A DNA stretch of 64,000 bases from Naasia sp. (GTDB taxonomy: Bacteria > Actinomycetota > Actinomycetes > Actinomycetales > Microbacteriaceae), in contig NZ_JAODMK010000016.1 of NCBI RefSeq assembly GCF_025465545.1, positions 105,140 through 169,139 on the forward strand, given 5' to 3'. Shown here one piece after another: positions 28,184-39,744 of the stretch. The notes under the pieces were generated by a model. That model did not search any database. It was given only the letters and a program-made list of their open reading frames with translations, and was not told where the DNA came from. Every line of letters starts with the position of its first letter. The stretch's first letter is position 1. Made by a program: the position numbers and the translations under genes.

Positions 28184-28506
28184 CCTACTGGGCGCTGAAC
28201 GCGCTGTTCCTCGTGCCGCCGGTCGCGATCGCTGTGGCCGCGGCGATCGTGGCGCGCCGCCGCTCCGGCCGTGCTCGCCGCGTCCTGCTGGCCGCCGCCG
28301 CCCTCACCCTCGCGGCTGTCCTTCTGCTCACCGCGGTCTTCGACAACGTGATCATCGGACTGGGCATCGTCGCCTACGACCCCGCGGCGCTCAGCGGCCC
28401 GACCATCGGGATCGCCCCGGTCGAGGACTTCGCCTACGCCGTCGCAGTCGCCATCGGCCTGCCCTCCCTCTGGGTGCTCATCGGGGGCGCGCGTGAACCG
28501 CGGTAG
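28180..28506 (+). CDS. crtYf: C50 carotenoid cyclase subunit, CrtYf-like
   Basis: VFDNVIIGLGIVAYDPAALSGPTIGIAPVEDFAYAVAVAIGLPSLW. Confidence 0.82.
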   Translation: MTYWALNALFLVPPVAIAVAAAIVARRRSGRARRVLLAAAALTLAAVLLLTAVFDNVIIGLGIVAYDPAALSGPTIGIAPVEDFAYAVAVAIGLPSLWVLIGGAREPR

Positions 28507-29356
28507 GGCGCTCCTCGTCTCATCCCGGCCGCTGTCGTGGGTCAACACCGCCTTCCCGTTCGCGGCGGCCTACCTGGTGACGACCGGACGGATCGACCCG
28601 GCGCTCGTGGTCGGCACGCTCTACTTCCTGATCCCCTACAACCTCGCGATGTACGGCATCAACGACGTCTTCGACTACGAGTCGGACCTCCGCAATCCGC
28701 GCAAGGGGGGAGTGCAGGGGGCCGTCCTCGACCGGTCGCTGCACCGGGCGACGCTCCGGGCGGTAGGACTCAGCAATGTGCCGTTCCTCATCGCGCTGAT
28801 CCTGCTCGGCGGGCCCGCGTCGTGGCTCGTCCTCGCCGTCAGCGTCGCCGCCGTCGTCGCCTACAGCGCCCCGGTCCTGCGCTTCAAGGAGCGCCCGTTC
28901 CTCGATTCGCTCACCTCGAGCGCGCACTTCGTGAGTCCGGCGGTCTACGGCCTCGTGCTCGGCGGCGCCCGCTGGACGGCGCCGCTCATCGCGCTCGTCG
29001 CCGCATACTTCCTCTGGGGCATCGCGAGTCACGCATTCGGCGCGGTCCAGGACGTGCTGCCCGACCGCGCGGCGGGGATCGGGTCGGTCGCGACGGCCAT
29101 CGGCGCACCGCGGACGGTGCGGCTCGCCCTCGCCGGCTACCTCCTCGCGGGCGTCCTGATGCTCGCCACCGCCTGGCCGGGGCCCCTCGGCGCCGTGCTC
29201 GCCGTGCCATATGCGCTGAACGTCGCCCCGTTCCTCAGCATCCGGGACGAGGACGCGGAGCGCGCGAACGCCGGCTGGCGCCGCTTCCTCTGGCTCAACT
29301 ACGTCACCGGCTTCCCGGTCACGCTCCTCCTGATCGGCCACGTCCTGCTTCGCTGA
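28493..29356 (+). CDS. crtEb: Lycopene elongase/UbiA prenyltransferase
   Basis: MYGINDVFDYESDLRNPRKGG (NDxxDxxxD) and AVQDVLPDRAAGIGSVATAIGAPRTV; next to crtYe/crtYf. Confidence 0.88.
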   Translation: MNRGRALLVSSRPLSWVNTAFPFAAAYLVTTGRIDPALVVGTLYFLIPYNLAMYGINDVFDYESDLRNPRKGGVQGAVLDRSLHRATLRAVGLSNVPFLIALILLGGPASWLVLAVSVAAVVAYSAPVLRFKERPFLDSLTSSAHFVSPAVYGLVLGGARWTAPLIALVAAYFLWGIASHAFGAVQDVLPDRAAGIGSVATAIGAPRTVRLALAGYLLAGVLMLATAWPGPLGAVLAVPYALNVAPFLSIRDEDAERANAGWRRFLWLNYVTGFPVTLLLIGHVLLR

Positions 29357-29357
29357 C

Positions 29358-29407
29358 CTGCCGAGTTCTGCCGCAAGTCAGTGCCGAGTTGCGGCAGAAG
29401 TGGGCAG
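29358..29407. repeat. Inverted repeat between convergent crtEb and MFS gene
   Basis: CTGCCGAGTTCTGCCGCAA-N12-TTGCGGCAGAAGTGGGCAG; inner 11 bp perfect, 17/19 overall. Confidence 0.75.
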
Positions 29408-29419
29408 CTGGGCGTCCCC

Positions 29420-30790
29420 TCAGGGCCGTCGGGGCTCGCGCACCAGGAGCATCAGCACGAGGCCGACGAGCAGCACGGCCACGATGCCGAGGATGCCCCA
29501 CGCGGTCGCGCCGAACACCACGATCAGTGCGGTCCACAGCGCGGGGGAGAGGAAGGAGGCGGCGCGTCCGGTCGTCGCGTAGAGGCCGAACACCTCGCCC
29601 TCCCGGCCGGCCGGGGTGACCCGGGCGAGGAACGAGCGGCTGGCCGACTGGGCGGGGCCGACGAACAGGCAGAGGAGAAGCCCGCCGACCCAGAAGACGA
29701 TGTCGCCCAGGTCCCGCAGAGCGAACACGGCCAGGCCCGAGATCACGAGCCCGGTCAGCGAGGACACGATCACGACCTTGGGCCCGAACCTGTCGTCGAA
29801 CCGGCCCGAGACGATCGTGGCGACGCCGGCGACGAGGTTCGCCGCGATGCCGAAGCCCACGACCTCGAGGAAGCCGAAGCCGAAGACGGCCGAAGCGATC
29901 ACGGCGCCGTAGGCGAACACTCCGGCCAAGCCGTCGCGGAAGACCGCGCTGGCGAGCAGGAACCAGAAGGTGGTCCGCGACTCCCGCCAGAGCCGCACGA
30001 TGTGCCGGCCCACCAGCACGTAGCTCTGCAGGATGCTCGGCCGGGCCCGGTCGGGGCCGGCGGGCAGCTCGGGCACATTGCGGAAGATCGGGATCCCGAA
30101 CAGGACGGTCCAGACCGCGCAGCCCAACGCCACAACCCGGAAGGGCAGGCCGTCGCCCTGGGGGAGACCGAACCAGTCGGCGCTGTAGGCGACCACCACG
30201 ATCACGAGCGCGAGGATGCCGCCCAGGTAGCCGAATCCCCAGCCCAGGCCGCTGACCCGGCCGACCGTCTTGGGCGTGGACACCTGCACGAGCATCGCGT
30301 TGTAGTGCACGCCCGCGATCTCGTTGAAGACGCTGCCGATCGCCACCAGGGCGACGCCGAGGACGAAGTACCCCGGCGAGCCCTGGACGAAGAACAGCGC
30401 CGCCATCGACAGCACCACGAGCAGGGTGCTGATCGCGAGCGCGCGCTTGCGGCGGCCGGTGCCGTCACTGCGCTGGCCGAGGACCGGGGCGACGAGCGCG
30501 ATGAGGATGCCTGCGACGGTGTTCGCGAGGCCCAGGCCGCTCGCCAGCCCCGCGATCCCCGACTGGTACCGGGGATCCGCCTCGCCCAGCGCGGCGACCG
30601 CCGGATCGAGGAAGACGTCCGTCGTCAGGTAGAGAGCCGTGAAGATGAAGGTGAGGATGACCGTGTTGAACGGCTGGGTCGCCCAGTCCCAGAGGGCCCA
30701 GGAGAACACCTGGCGGCGGGGGATCGCCCGCCCCTCCTGCAGCTCCAGCCCCGTGGTGGCCTGGACAGCGTCGTCCCGGGAGCTCGTCAT
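29420..30790 (-). CDS. MFS transporter (UMF1/Atg22-like)
   Basis: FSWALWDWATQPFNTVILTFIFTALY, 12-TM pattern, VGPAQSASRSFLARVTPAGREGEVFGLYATTGRAASFLSP. Confidence 0.85.
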   Translation of the reverse strand: MTSSRDDAVQATTGLELQEGRAIPRRQVFSWALWDWATQPFNTVILTFIFTALYLTTDVFLDPAVAALGEADPRYQSGIAGLASGLGLANTVAGILIALVAPVLGQRSDGTGRRKRALAISTLLVVLSMAALFFVQGSPGYFVLGVALVAIGSVFNEIAGVHYNAMLVQVSTPKTVGRVSGLGWGFGYLGGILALVIVVVAYSADWFGLPQGDGLPFRVVALGCAVWTVLFGIPIFRNVPELPAGPDRARPSILQSYVLVGRHIVRLWRESRTTFWFLLASAVFRDGLAGVFAYGAVIASAVFGFGFLEVVGFGIAANLVAGVATIVSGRFDDRFGPKVVIVSSLTGLVISGLAVFALRDLGDIVFWVGGLLLCLFVGPAQSASRSFLARVTPAGREGEVFGLYATTGRAASFLSPALWTALIVVFGATAWGILGIVAVLLVGLVLMLLVREPRRP

Positions 30791-30803
30791 GGGCTCAAAC
30801 TAG

Positions 30804-32879
<2,076 letters not shown>

Positions 32880-32886
32880 GACGGAT

Positions 32887-33537
32887 ATGGCTCAGGACCC
32901 GAAGGACCCGAAGGACCCGAAAGAGCCGGAGCAGCCCGAGGAGGGTCGCGCGCAGGAGTCGCGCGACCCTTCGGGGAGCTCCGAGTTCCTCTCCATGGAG
33001 GGCCCCGACATCGAGACCCCGACCGCCGGGGCATCCGATGACCCGGCGGCCGGCTTCTCCGCCGACGATCTCACCTTCCTCGAGGACGTGTCGTCGGGGG
33101 CGGCCACCGCGCCCATCCAGACGATCGCGGAGGAGCACCTCGCCGACCTCAAGCGGGTGACCGCGGAGTACGCGAACTACCGCCGGCGCACCGAGGCCAA
33201 CCGGCAGATCGAGCGCGATCGGGCCGTTGGCGACGTGGTCAAGCTGCTGCTGCCCGTGCTCGACGACCTCGATCGGGCCGAGAAGCACGGCGACCTCGGC
33301 GAGGGCACCTTCGCCACGATCGCCTCCAAGCTCCGCGCGAGCGCGGAGCGGATCGGCCTCGTCGCCTACGGGCTCGTGGGCGACCCGTTCGACCCCGCCG
33401 ACCATGAGGCGATATTCCAGAAGCAGAATCCGGCCGTGACCACCGCAATCGTCGCGGATGTCGTCGAGCGGGGCTACCGCATCGGCGACGTCACGCTCCG
33501 CGTGGCCAAGGTCGTCGTCGATACCCCGGCCGACTGA
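32887..33537 (+). CDS. grpE: Nucleotide exchange factor GrpE
   Basis: RVTAEYANYRRRTEANRQIERDRAVGDVVKLLLPVLDDLDRA...ERGYRIGDVTLRVAKVVV. Confidence 0.95.
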   Translation: MAQDPKDPKDPKEPEQPEEGRAQESRDPSGSSEFLSMEGPDIETPTAGASDDPAAGFSADDLTFLEDVSSGAATAPIQTIAEEHLADLKRVTAEYANYRRRTEANRQIERDRAVGDVVKLLLPVLDDLDRAEKHGDLGEGTFATIASKLRASAERIGLVAYGLVGDPFDPADHEAIFQKQNPAVTTAIVADVVERGYRIGDVTLRVAKVVVDTPAD

Positions 33538-33571
33538 GCGTCCGGCGAAGCAGAAAGCGTTCCCCTCACAA

Positions 33572-34567
33572 GTGGCCAGTCAGGATTGGTTCGACAAGGA
33601 CTTCTACAAGGTGCTCGGCGTCTCCAAGGACGCCGACGAGCAGGCGGTGAAGAAGGCCTACCGGAAGCTGGCGCGCCAGTTCCACCCCGACTCGAATCCG
33701 GGCAACGACGCGGCAGAGGCGAAGTTCAAGGAGATCAGCGAGGCGTACTCGGTCCTCTCCGATTCGCAGCAGCGGCGTGAGTACGACCAGATCCGCGCCA
33801 TGGGCGGCGGCGCGCGCTTCGCCGCGGGCGGCACGGGGGCGGGTGGCGGCTTCGAGGACGTCTTCGGCGGCATGTTCGGTGGAGGCGGCGGCGCTCGAAC
33901 GGGCAGGCCCGGAGCGGGCTATCCCCAGCCGAACTTCGAGGACATCTTCGGCGGCATGTTCGGGGGCGGCGGGAGCCAGCCCACCGGCGGCTTCCGCGGC
34001 TTCGGCGGGCCGACCCCCGGGCGGGACGTGACGGCATCGACCACGGTCGACTTCATCACCGCGACGCAGGGCGACACGGTGCGGCTGCAGGGTGCCGACG
34101 GGCGTCCGATCAACGTGAAGATCCCCGCGGGCGTGAGCGACGGGCAGAAGATCAAGCTGCGCGGCAAGGGCGAGCCGAGTCCCGACGGCGGCGAGCCGGG
34201 CGACCTGGTGCTCACGGTGTCGGTGCGCAAGCATCCGGTCTTCGAGCGCGACGGTCTCAACCTCAAGGTGACGGTTCCGGTGACCTTCGCCGAGGCGGCG
34301 CTCGGCGCCACCATCGAGGTGCCGACCCTCGGTGGCGAACCGGTGCGCCTGAAGGTCGCGCCGGGGACTTCGAGCGGCAAGGTGCTCCGCGTCAAGGATC
34401 GCGGCGTGACCACGGCGAAGGGCACAGGAGACCTGCTGGCCCGCATCGAGGTGGCCGTTCCTGCCCGCCTCTCGCCGGAGCAGCGCGAGGCTCTCGAGCA
34501 CTTCGTGGCGTCCGGTCCGGCCGAGAATCCGCGGGACGAGCTGGTCGCACGCGCCAGGGGCGTGTGA
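33572..34567 (+). CDS. dnaJ: J-domain co-chaperone without zinc finger (class B-like DnaJ)
   Basis: DFYKVLGVSKDADEQAVKKAYRKLARQFHPDSNPGN J-domain; G/F region; C-terminal substrate domains; no CxxCxGxG repeats. Confidence 0.93.
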   Translation: MASQDWFDKDFYKVLGVSKDADEQAVKKAYRKLARQFHPDSNPGNDAAEAKFKEISEAYSVLSDSQQRREYDQIRAMGGGARFAAGGTGAGGGFEDVFGGMFGGGGGARTGRPGAGYPQPNFEDIFGGMFGGGGSQPTGGFRGFGGPTPGRDVTASTTVDFITATQGDTVRLQGADGRPINVKIPAGVSDGQKIKLRGKGEPSPDGGEPGDLVLTVSVRKHPVFERDGLNLKVTVPVTFAEAALGATIEVPTLGGEPVRLKVAPGTSSGKVLRVKDRGVTTAKGTGDLLARIEVAVPARLSPEQREALEHFVASGPAENPRDELVARARGV

Positions 34568-34998
34568 CCGTGGATGCGGAGGAGATGGCCACGGCGCCGC
34601 TGTTCGCGATCGCGGTCGCGGCCGAGCTCGCCGGGATGCACCCGCAGACCCTCCGCCAGTACGACCGGATCGGCCTCGTCTGCCCCAGCCGAACCGCTGG
34701 CAAATCCCGTCGCTACTCCATGCGGGACGTCGCCCAGCTGCGTGAGGTCGCGAGGCTCGGCACCGAGGGCATCAGCCTCGAAGGGATCAAGCGCATCCTC
34801 GAGCTCGAGAACGAGGTGGCGAGCCTCCGCGGCCGCGTGCGTCAGCTCGAGTCGGCGCTCGCCGACGAGCTGCTCCGACGCCCTGGCCGGCGCGTGTTCG
34901 CGGCCGCCGAGGACGGCGGAGTGACGCCGCTGCGCAGCGGAACCCGCACCTCCCGGCGGACCGAGCTGGTCATCTGGCGGCCCGACGGGCTCGAGTAG
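34564..34998 (+). CDS. hspR: MerR-family heat-shock repressor HspR
   Basis: AAELAGMHPQTLRQYDRIGLVCPSRTAGKSRRYSMRDVAQLREVARL; GTGA overlap with dnaJ; HAIR sites nearby. Confidence 0.92.
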   Translation: MTVDAEEMATAPLFAIAVAAELAGMHPQTLRQYDRIGLVCPSRTAGKSRRYSMRDVAQLREVARLGTEGISLEGIKRILELENEVASLRGRVRQLESALADELLRRPGRRVFAAAEDGGVTPLRSGTRTSRRTELVIWRPDGLE

Positions 34999-35012
34999 CC
35001 CGTGATGCTCAG

Positions 35013-35315
35013 ATGACCGGCGTGCGCGAGGAGACCCGTCTCGAGGAGGACCGAAGCCTCGCGGAGGACCTGAGCCTCGGCACGCCGTGGGTGCTCATCG
35101 TCTGGGACGATCCGGTCAACCTGATGACCTACGTGACCTGGGTCTTCCGCAGCTATTTCGGGTTTCCCCGACCCAAGGCGGAGCGCCTGATGCTCCAGGT
35201 GCACAACGACGGCCGTGCTCAGGTGGCCGTCGGCACGCGCGAGGAGATGGAGCGGCACGTCGAGGCGATGCACGGCTATGGGCTGCTCGCCACGTTGCAG
35301 AAGGTCGACGAGTGA
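35013..35315 (+). CDS. clpS: ATP-dependent Clp protease adaptor ClpS
   Basis: PWVLIVWDDPVNLMTYVTWVFRSYFGFPRPKAERLMLQVHNDGRAQVAVGTREEMERHVEAMHGYGL. Confidence 0.93.
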   Translation: MTGVREETRLEEDRSLAEDLSLGTPWVLIVWDDPVNLMTYVTWVFRSYFGFPRPKAERLMLQVHNDGRAQVAVGTREEMERHVEAMHGYGLLATLQKVDE

Positions 35316-35791
35316 CCGGCTTCGCCCGCGTCGGTCCCGTCCTCGAGCGGCACTTCGACGGCCAGGAGCGCGCTCTCCTGCGTCGGCTCTGCGAGGAGCT
35401 CGCCGAGCTCATGGAGAGCGCCGGGGATCCGGCCGAGGTCGTTCCAGGAGACCGCGTGGTCGCCCGTCTCCTCCCCGATCCGTATCCGGACGACGCCGCG
35501 GCGTCCACCGAGTTCCAGGGCTTCGTGCGCTCCCGGCTGGCGGAGGACAAGGCCGGCACCGTGCGCGCCCTCGCCCACGATCTCTCGAGCGGCGACGCGG
35601 ACGTCGGAGTGCTGGTGCGCCTGGATGAGCAGCGGATCGAGGTCTGGCTGCGTGGTCTCACTGACTTGCGCCTCGCCCTCTTCGAGCGGGCCGAGGAGGA
35701 GTGGGACCGGTCTCAGCGGCGCTCTCTGGAGCAGCTGCTCGACTGGCTCGGCTGGCTGCTGTCGGACCTGCTCGACCAGCTCGACGGCTGA
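35312..35791 (+). CDS. DUF2017 family protein
   Basis: Directly follows clpS (GTGA overlap); AHDLSSGDADVGVLVRLDEQRIEVWLRGLTDLRLAL. Confidence 0.75.
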   Translation: MTGFARVGPVLERHFDGQERALLRRLCEELAELMESAGDPAEVVPGDRVVARLLPDPYPDDAAASTEFQGFVRSRLAEDKAGTVRALAHDLSSGDADVGVLVRLDEQRIEVWLRGLTDLRLALFERAEEEWDRSQRRSLEQLLDWLGWLLSDLLDQLDG

Positions 35792-35856
35792 GCGTTCGCC
35801 CGGAGCGAGCGCTCGCCGGCCCCCGTTGCTGGCGCGACGCGCCCGGGCCGGATAAA

Positions 35857-35877
35857 CTTGAGCCAGCAGGACTCAAG
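35857..35877 (+). promoter_or_regulatory. HAIR (HspR operator) upstream of clpB
   Basis: CTTGAGC-CAGCAGG-ACTCAAG, with -10-like TAAACT at 35853-35858. Confidence 0.92.
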
Positions 35878-35893
35878 TCAGTCGAGGAGAATC

Positions 35894-38059
35894 ATGGCGA
35901 ACTTCACGGGCGCGCCCAAGCAGGATGAGCAGAAGACCGCTCTCCAGCAGTACGGCATCAACCTCACCGAGGTCGCCCGCAGCGGCAAGCTGGACCCGGT
36001 GATCGGGCGGGATGCCGAGATCCGGCGGGTGAGCCAGGTGCTCACCCGCCGCACCAAGAACAACCCGGTGCTCATCGGCGAGCCCGGCGTGGGAAAGACC
36101 GCCGTCGTCGAGGGCCTCGCCCAGCGGATCGTCGCGGGGGACGTGGCCGACTCCCTCAAGAACAAGCAGCTCGTCTCCCTCGACCTCGCCGCGCTCGTGG
36201 CGGGCGCCAAGTATCGGGGCGAGTTCGAGGAGCGGCTCAAGGCCGTGCTCAAGGAGATCAACGACTCCGACGGTCAGATCATCACCTTCATCGACGAGCT
36301 GCACACCCTCATGGGCGCGGGCGGCGGCGAGGGTTCCGTCGCGGCCGCGAACATGCTCAAGCCGATGCTGGCCCGCGGCGAGCTGCGGATGATCGGCGCC
36401 ACCACGCTCAACGAGTACCGGGAGTACATCGAGAAGGACGCCGCGCTCGAGCGCCGGTTCCAGCAGGTGTACGTGGGGGAGCCGAGCGTGGAGGACACGG
36501 TCGCGATCCTGCGCGGACTCAAGGAGCGCTACGAGGCCCATCACAAGGTCGCCATCGCCGACTCCGCCCTGGTGGCCGCCGCGTCCCTGTCCAACCGGTA
36601 CATCACCGCCCGGCAGCTGCCCGACAAGGCGATCGACCTCATCGACGAGGCCGCGTCCCGCCTGCGGATGGAGATCGACTCGGCCCCCGTGGAGATCGAC
36701 GAGCTGCGCCGCGGCGTGGACCGGCTGAAGCTCGAGGAGCTGGCCCTCAAGCGCGAGAAGGACGAGGCGTCGCGGGCCAGACTCGAGAAGCTGCGCGCGG
36801 ATCTCGCCGAACGGCAGAGCGTGCTCACGGGCCTCGAGGCCCGATGGGAGCGCGAGCGCGCGGACCTGAACCGAGTGGGAAACCTCAAGGAGAAGGTGGA
36901 CAGCCTGCGCATCCGCGCCGAGCGGGCCCAGCGTGAGGGCAACCTGGAGGAGGCGTCGCGCCTGCTCTACGGCGAGATCCCGGTGATCGAGCGCGAGCTG
37001 CTCGAGGCGGAGAAGGCGGAGGAGCACCCCGACGAGCCCCGCATGGTCAACGACCACGTGACCGACGAGGACATCGCCGCGGTCGTCGCCGCCTGGACGG
37101 GCATCCCGACGGGCAGGCTGCTGCAGGGGGAGACGGAGAAGCTCCTGCACCTGGAGGGGGAGCTGGGTCGCCGCCTGATCGGCCAGCGCAAGGCGGTCAG
37201 CGCCGTCGCGGACGCCGTGCGGCGCACCCGTGCGGGGATCTCCGATCCTGACCGGCCCACCGGGTCGTTCCTGTTCCTCGGCCCCACCGGCGTCGGCAAG
37301 ACCGAGCTGGCGCGAGCGCTCGCGGAGTTCCTCTTCGACGACGAGAAGGCCATGGTGCGCATCGACATGAGCGAGTACGGGGAGAAGTTCTCGGTCTCCC
37401 GGCTCGTCGGCGCCCCTCCCGGCTATGTCGGCTACGACCAGGGCGGCCAGCTCACCGAGGCGGTGCGCCGCCGGCCATATTCGGTGATCCTCTTCGACGA
37501 GGTGGAGAAGGCGCACCCGGAGGTCTTCGACATCCTGCTCCAGGTGCTCGACGACGGCCGGCTGACCGACGGGCAGGGCCGCACCGTCGACTTCCGGAAC
37601 ACGATCCTCATCCTCACGTCGAACCTGGGCAGCCAGTACCTGGTCGACCCGGACTACACGCCGGAGCAGAAGGAGGAGACGGTGCAGGCGCTCGTGCGCC
37701 AGGCGTTCAAGCCGGAGTTCGTGAACCGGCTCGACGACATCGTGGTCTTCTCCACTCTCAGCAGCGAGGACCTCGGTCAGATCGTGTCGCTCTACATCGA
37801 CCGGCTCGAGCGCCGACTGTCCGAGCGACGGCTCCAGCTGGCCGTCACTCCGGACGCGCGCGCCTGGCTCGCCGATCGGGGCTACGACCCCATCTACGGA
37901 GCCCGTCCGCTGCGCCGCCTCATGCAGCAGGAGATCGACGATCGACTCGCGCGGGCGCTGCTCGCCGGTGAGGTGCGGGACGGCGACACCGTGCGCGTGG
38001 ATGTGGCGGCGGACGGGAACTCCCTGTCGGTCGGCCGGTTCGAGTTCGTCGAGGCGTAG
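35894..38059 (+). CDS. clpB: ClpB-type AAA+ disaggregase lacking the N-terminal domain
   Basis: Starts at [47 protein letters not shown]; middle coiled coil; second AAA+ [33 protein letters not shown]. Confidence 0.95.
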   Translation: MANFTGAPKQDEQKTALQQYGINLTEVARSGKLDPVIGRDAEIRRVSQVLTRRTKNNPVLIGEPGVGKTAVVEGLAQRIVAGDVADSLKNKQLVSLDLAALVAGAKYRGEFEERLKAVLKEINDSDGQIITFIDELHTLMGAGGGEGSVAAANMLKPMLARGELRMIGATTLNEYREYIEKDAALERRFQQVYVGEPSVEDTVAILRGLKERYEAHHKVAIADSALVAAASLSNRYITARQLPDKAIDLIDEAASRLRMEIDSAPVEIDELRRGVDRLKLEELALKREKDEASRARLEKLRADLAERQSVLTGLEARWERERADLNRVGNLKEKVDSLRIRAERAQREGNLEEASRLLYGEIPVIERELLEAEKAEEHPDEPRMVNDHVTDEDIAAVVAAWTGIPTGRLLQGETEKLLHLEGELGRRLIGQRKAVSAVADAVRRTRAGISDPDRPTGSFLFLGPTGVGKTELARALAEFLFDDEKAMVRIDMSEYGEKFSVSRLVGAPPGYVGYDQGGQLTEAVRRRPYSVILFDEVEKAHPEVFDILLQVLDDGRLTDGQGRTVDFRNTILILTSNLGSQYLVDPDYTPEQKEETVQALVRQAFKPEFVNRLDDIVVFSTLSSEDLGQIVSLYIDRLERRLSERRLQLAVTPDARAWLADRGYDPIYGARPLRRLMQQEIDDRLARALLAGEVRDGDTVRVDVAADGNSLSVGRFEFVEA

Positions 38060-38065
38060 GGCGGC

Positions 38066-38458
38066 TCAGTCGCGCGCCCGGACCTGGTTGTTGCGGGCGT
38101 CGTGGGTCAGCTCGACGAGGCCGAGTGCCTCGAGCAGCGGCGGCAGGTACATGCCGAACCGGCCGCGGTAGCCCTTGCGGACGCCGTACCAGCCGCCGAC
38201 CGGGTTGACACCGGAGCGGCCGAACGCCTCGACCGTGCCCTCGGCAGCCGCCTTCTGCTCGTCGGCGGCGCCGAGCGGCACCCAGTCGCCCTGGATCCGC
38301 AGCCAGTCCGTCAGGTCCTCGATGGCGCGGGCCTGATACGCCAGCCGGGTCGAGCCGACCTGGCACACCAGCTCATCGCCGTCCCGGTACATCGTGTAGG
38401 CGGACGTGCCGGGCGCCGTTGACAGCTCCCACGGGTCGTCCTTCGTGCCTGCGGCCAT
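38066..38458 (-). CDS. Conserved hypothetical protein
   Basis: MAAGTKDDPWELSTAPGTSAYTMYRDGDELVCQVGSTRLAYQARAIEDL... Confidence 0.65.
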   Translation of the reverse strand: MAAGTKDDPWELSTAPGTSAYTMYRDGDELVCQVGSTRLAYQARAIEDLTDWLRIQGDWVPLGAADEQKAAAEGTVEAFGRSGVNPVGGWYGVRKGYRGRFGMYLPPLLEALGLVELTHDARNNQVRARD

Positions 38459-38571
38459 GGTCGGTCCTTCCGGTCGGGTTCGGGACTCGGGCGTCCCGAG
38501 AGGCGATAGCGCCACTGCCTGCCAGTGTCGACCCTTTCGGGCGCGTGCGCGCGGTCGATTAGGTTCGAAGG

Positions 38572-39624
38572 ATGCTGGCTACCCTGATCCACGGCGAACG
38601 CGACATCCGAGTCGAGGAGGTGCCCGATCCTCAGCTCTCCACCGGCGGCGACGCGATCGTTCGGGTGGTCGCCGCCTGCGTCTGCGGTTCCGACCTCTGG
38701 CCCTACCGCGGCGTCACGCCCACCTCGCGGCCGCACCGGATCGGCCACGAGTTCGTGGGCGTGGTGGAGGCCGTCGGCCCGGACGTCGGCCGGATCCGGG
38801 CGGGCGACTTCGTGATCGCCCCGTTCTACGACTGCGACATGACCTGCGCCAACTGCCGCAACGGGTTCAGCACCTCGTGCCTGAACGGCGGATGGTGGGG
38901 CGCCAAGGATCGCCTGGGCGGCTTCGCGGACGGCGCCCAGGGCGAGCGGGTGCGGGTGCCGCATGCGGACGGCTCGCTCACCGCCGTTCCCGGCGGCGAG
39001 CCGGACTGGGCGATGGTTCCGCACCTCCTCACCCTGGCCGACGTCATGGGCACCGGTCACCACGCCGCTGTCAGCGCCGGCGTGCGAGCAGGATCGACCG
39101 TGGTCGTCGTCGGGGACGGGGCAGTGGGACTCTGCGGCGTGCTGGCCGCCGCGCGGCTCGGCGCGGCCCGCATCGTGGCCATGTCCCGCCACTCGTCCCG
39201 CCAGTCTCTCGCCCGCGAGTTCGGTGCCACCGACATCGTCGAGGAGCGCGGCGAGGAGGGGATCGCCCGGGTCAAGGAGCTGTTCGACGGGATCGGTCCC
39301 GACTGCGTGCTCGAGTGCGTCGGCACCGCCGAGTCGATGGATCAGGCCCTGCGGTCCGCGCGTCCCGGCGGTCAGGTGGGCTTCGTGGGCGTGCCGAACG
39401 GCGGGTCGGAGCTGCCCATCCGGGAGATGTTCGACACGAACGTCGGCGCCCGCGGGGGAGTGGCGCCGGTGCGCAACTACATCGACGAGCTGCTCGTGGA
39501 TGTGCTCTCGGGCGCCATCGAGCCCGGCAGGGTCTTCGACCTGGAGCTCCCGCTCACGCAGGCGGCAGAGGCCTACGCCGCGATGGACGAGCGCCGGGCC
39601 ATCAAGGTGCTCCTCCGCCCGTAG
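38572..39624 (+). CDS. Zinc-dependent alcohol dehydrogenase-family protein
   Basis: CGSDLWPYRG, RIGHEFVGVVEAVG, CDMTCANCRNGFSTSC structural zinc site, VVVVGDGAVGLCGVLAA. Confidence 0.9.
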   Translation: MLATLIHGERDIRVEEVPDPQLSTGGDAIVRVVAACVCGSDLWPYRGVTPTSRPHRIGHEFVGVVEAVGPDVGRIRAGDFVIAPFYDCDMTCANCRNGFSTSCLNGGWWGAKDRLGGFADGAQGERVRVPHADGSLTAVPGGEPDWAMVPHLLTLADVMGTGHHAAVSAGVRAGSTVVVVGDGAVGLCGVLAAARLGAARIVAMSRHSSRQSLAREFGATDIVEERGEEGIARVKELFDGIGPDCVLECVGTAESMDQALRSARPGGQVGFVGVPNGGSELPIREMFDTNVGARGGVAPVRNYIDELLVDVLSGAIEPGRVFDLELPLTQAAEAYAAMDERRAIKVLLRP

Positions 39625-39744
39625 CCGGGGGTGATGTGACCCGCCGGCCGATCGGATCCGCAATTCCTTCTCGAGCCGCCCGACGGAGAATGATCGAGCG
39701 GGAGACGGGGGCGTCGACGGAGGAGGGCGCAGCCGACAGGGTGC

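Noticed and set aside
35873-37516. 547-aa antisense ORF to clpB
   Set aside because: Shadow of a strongly conserved AAA+ gene.
38486-38527. CTCGGG-CGT-CCCGAG and CACTG-CCTGC-CAGTG in the divergent region before the ADH
   Set aside because: Short dyads expected by chance at this GC content; no conserved context.
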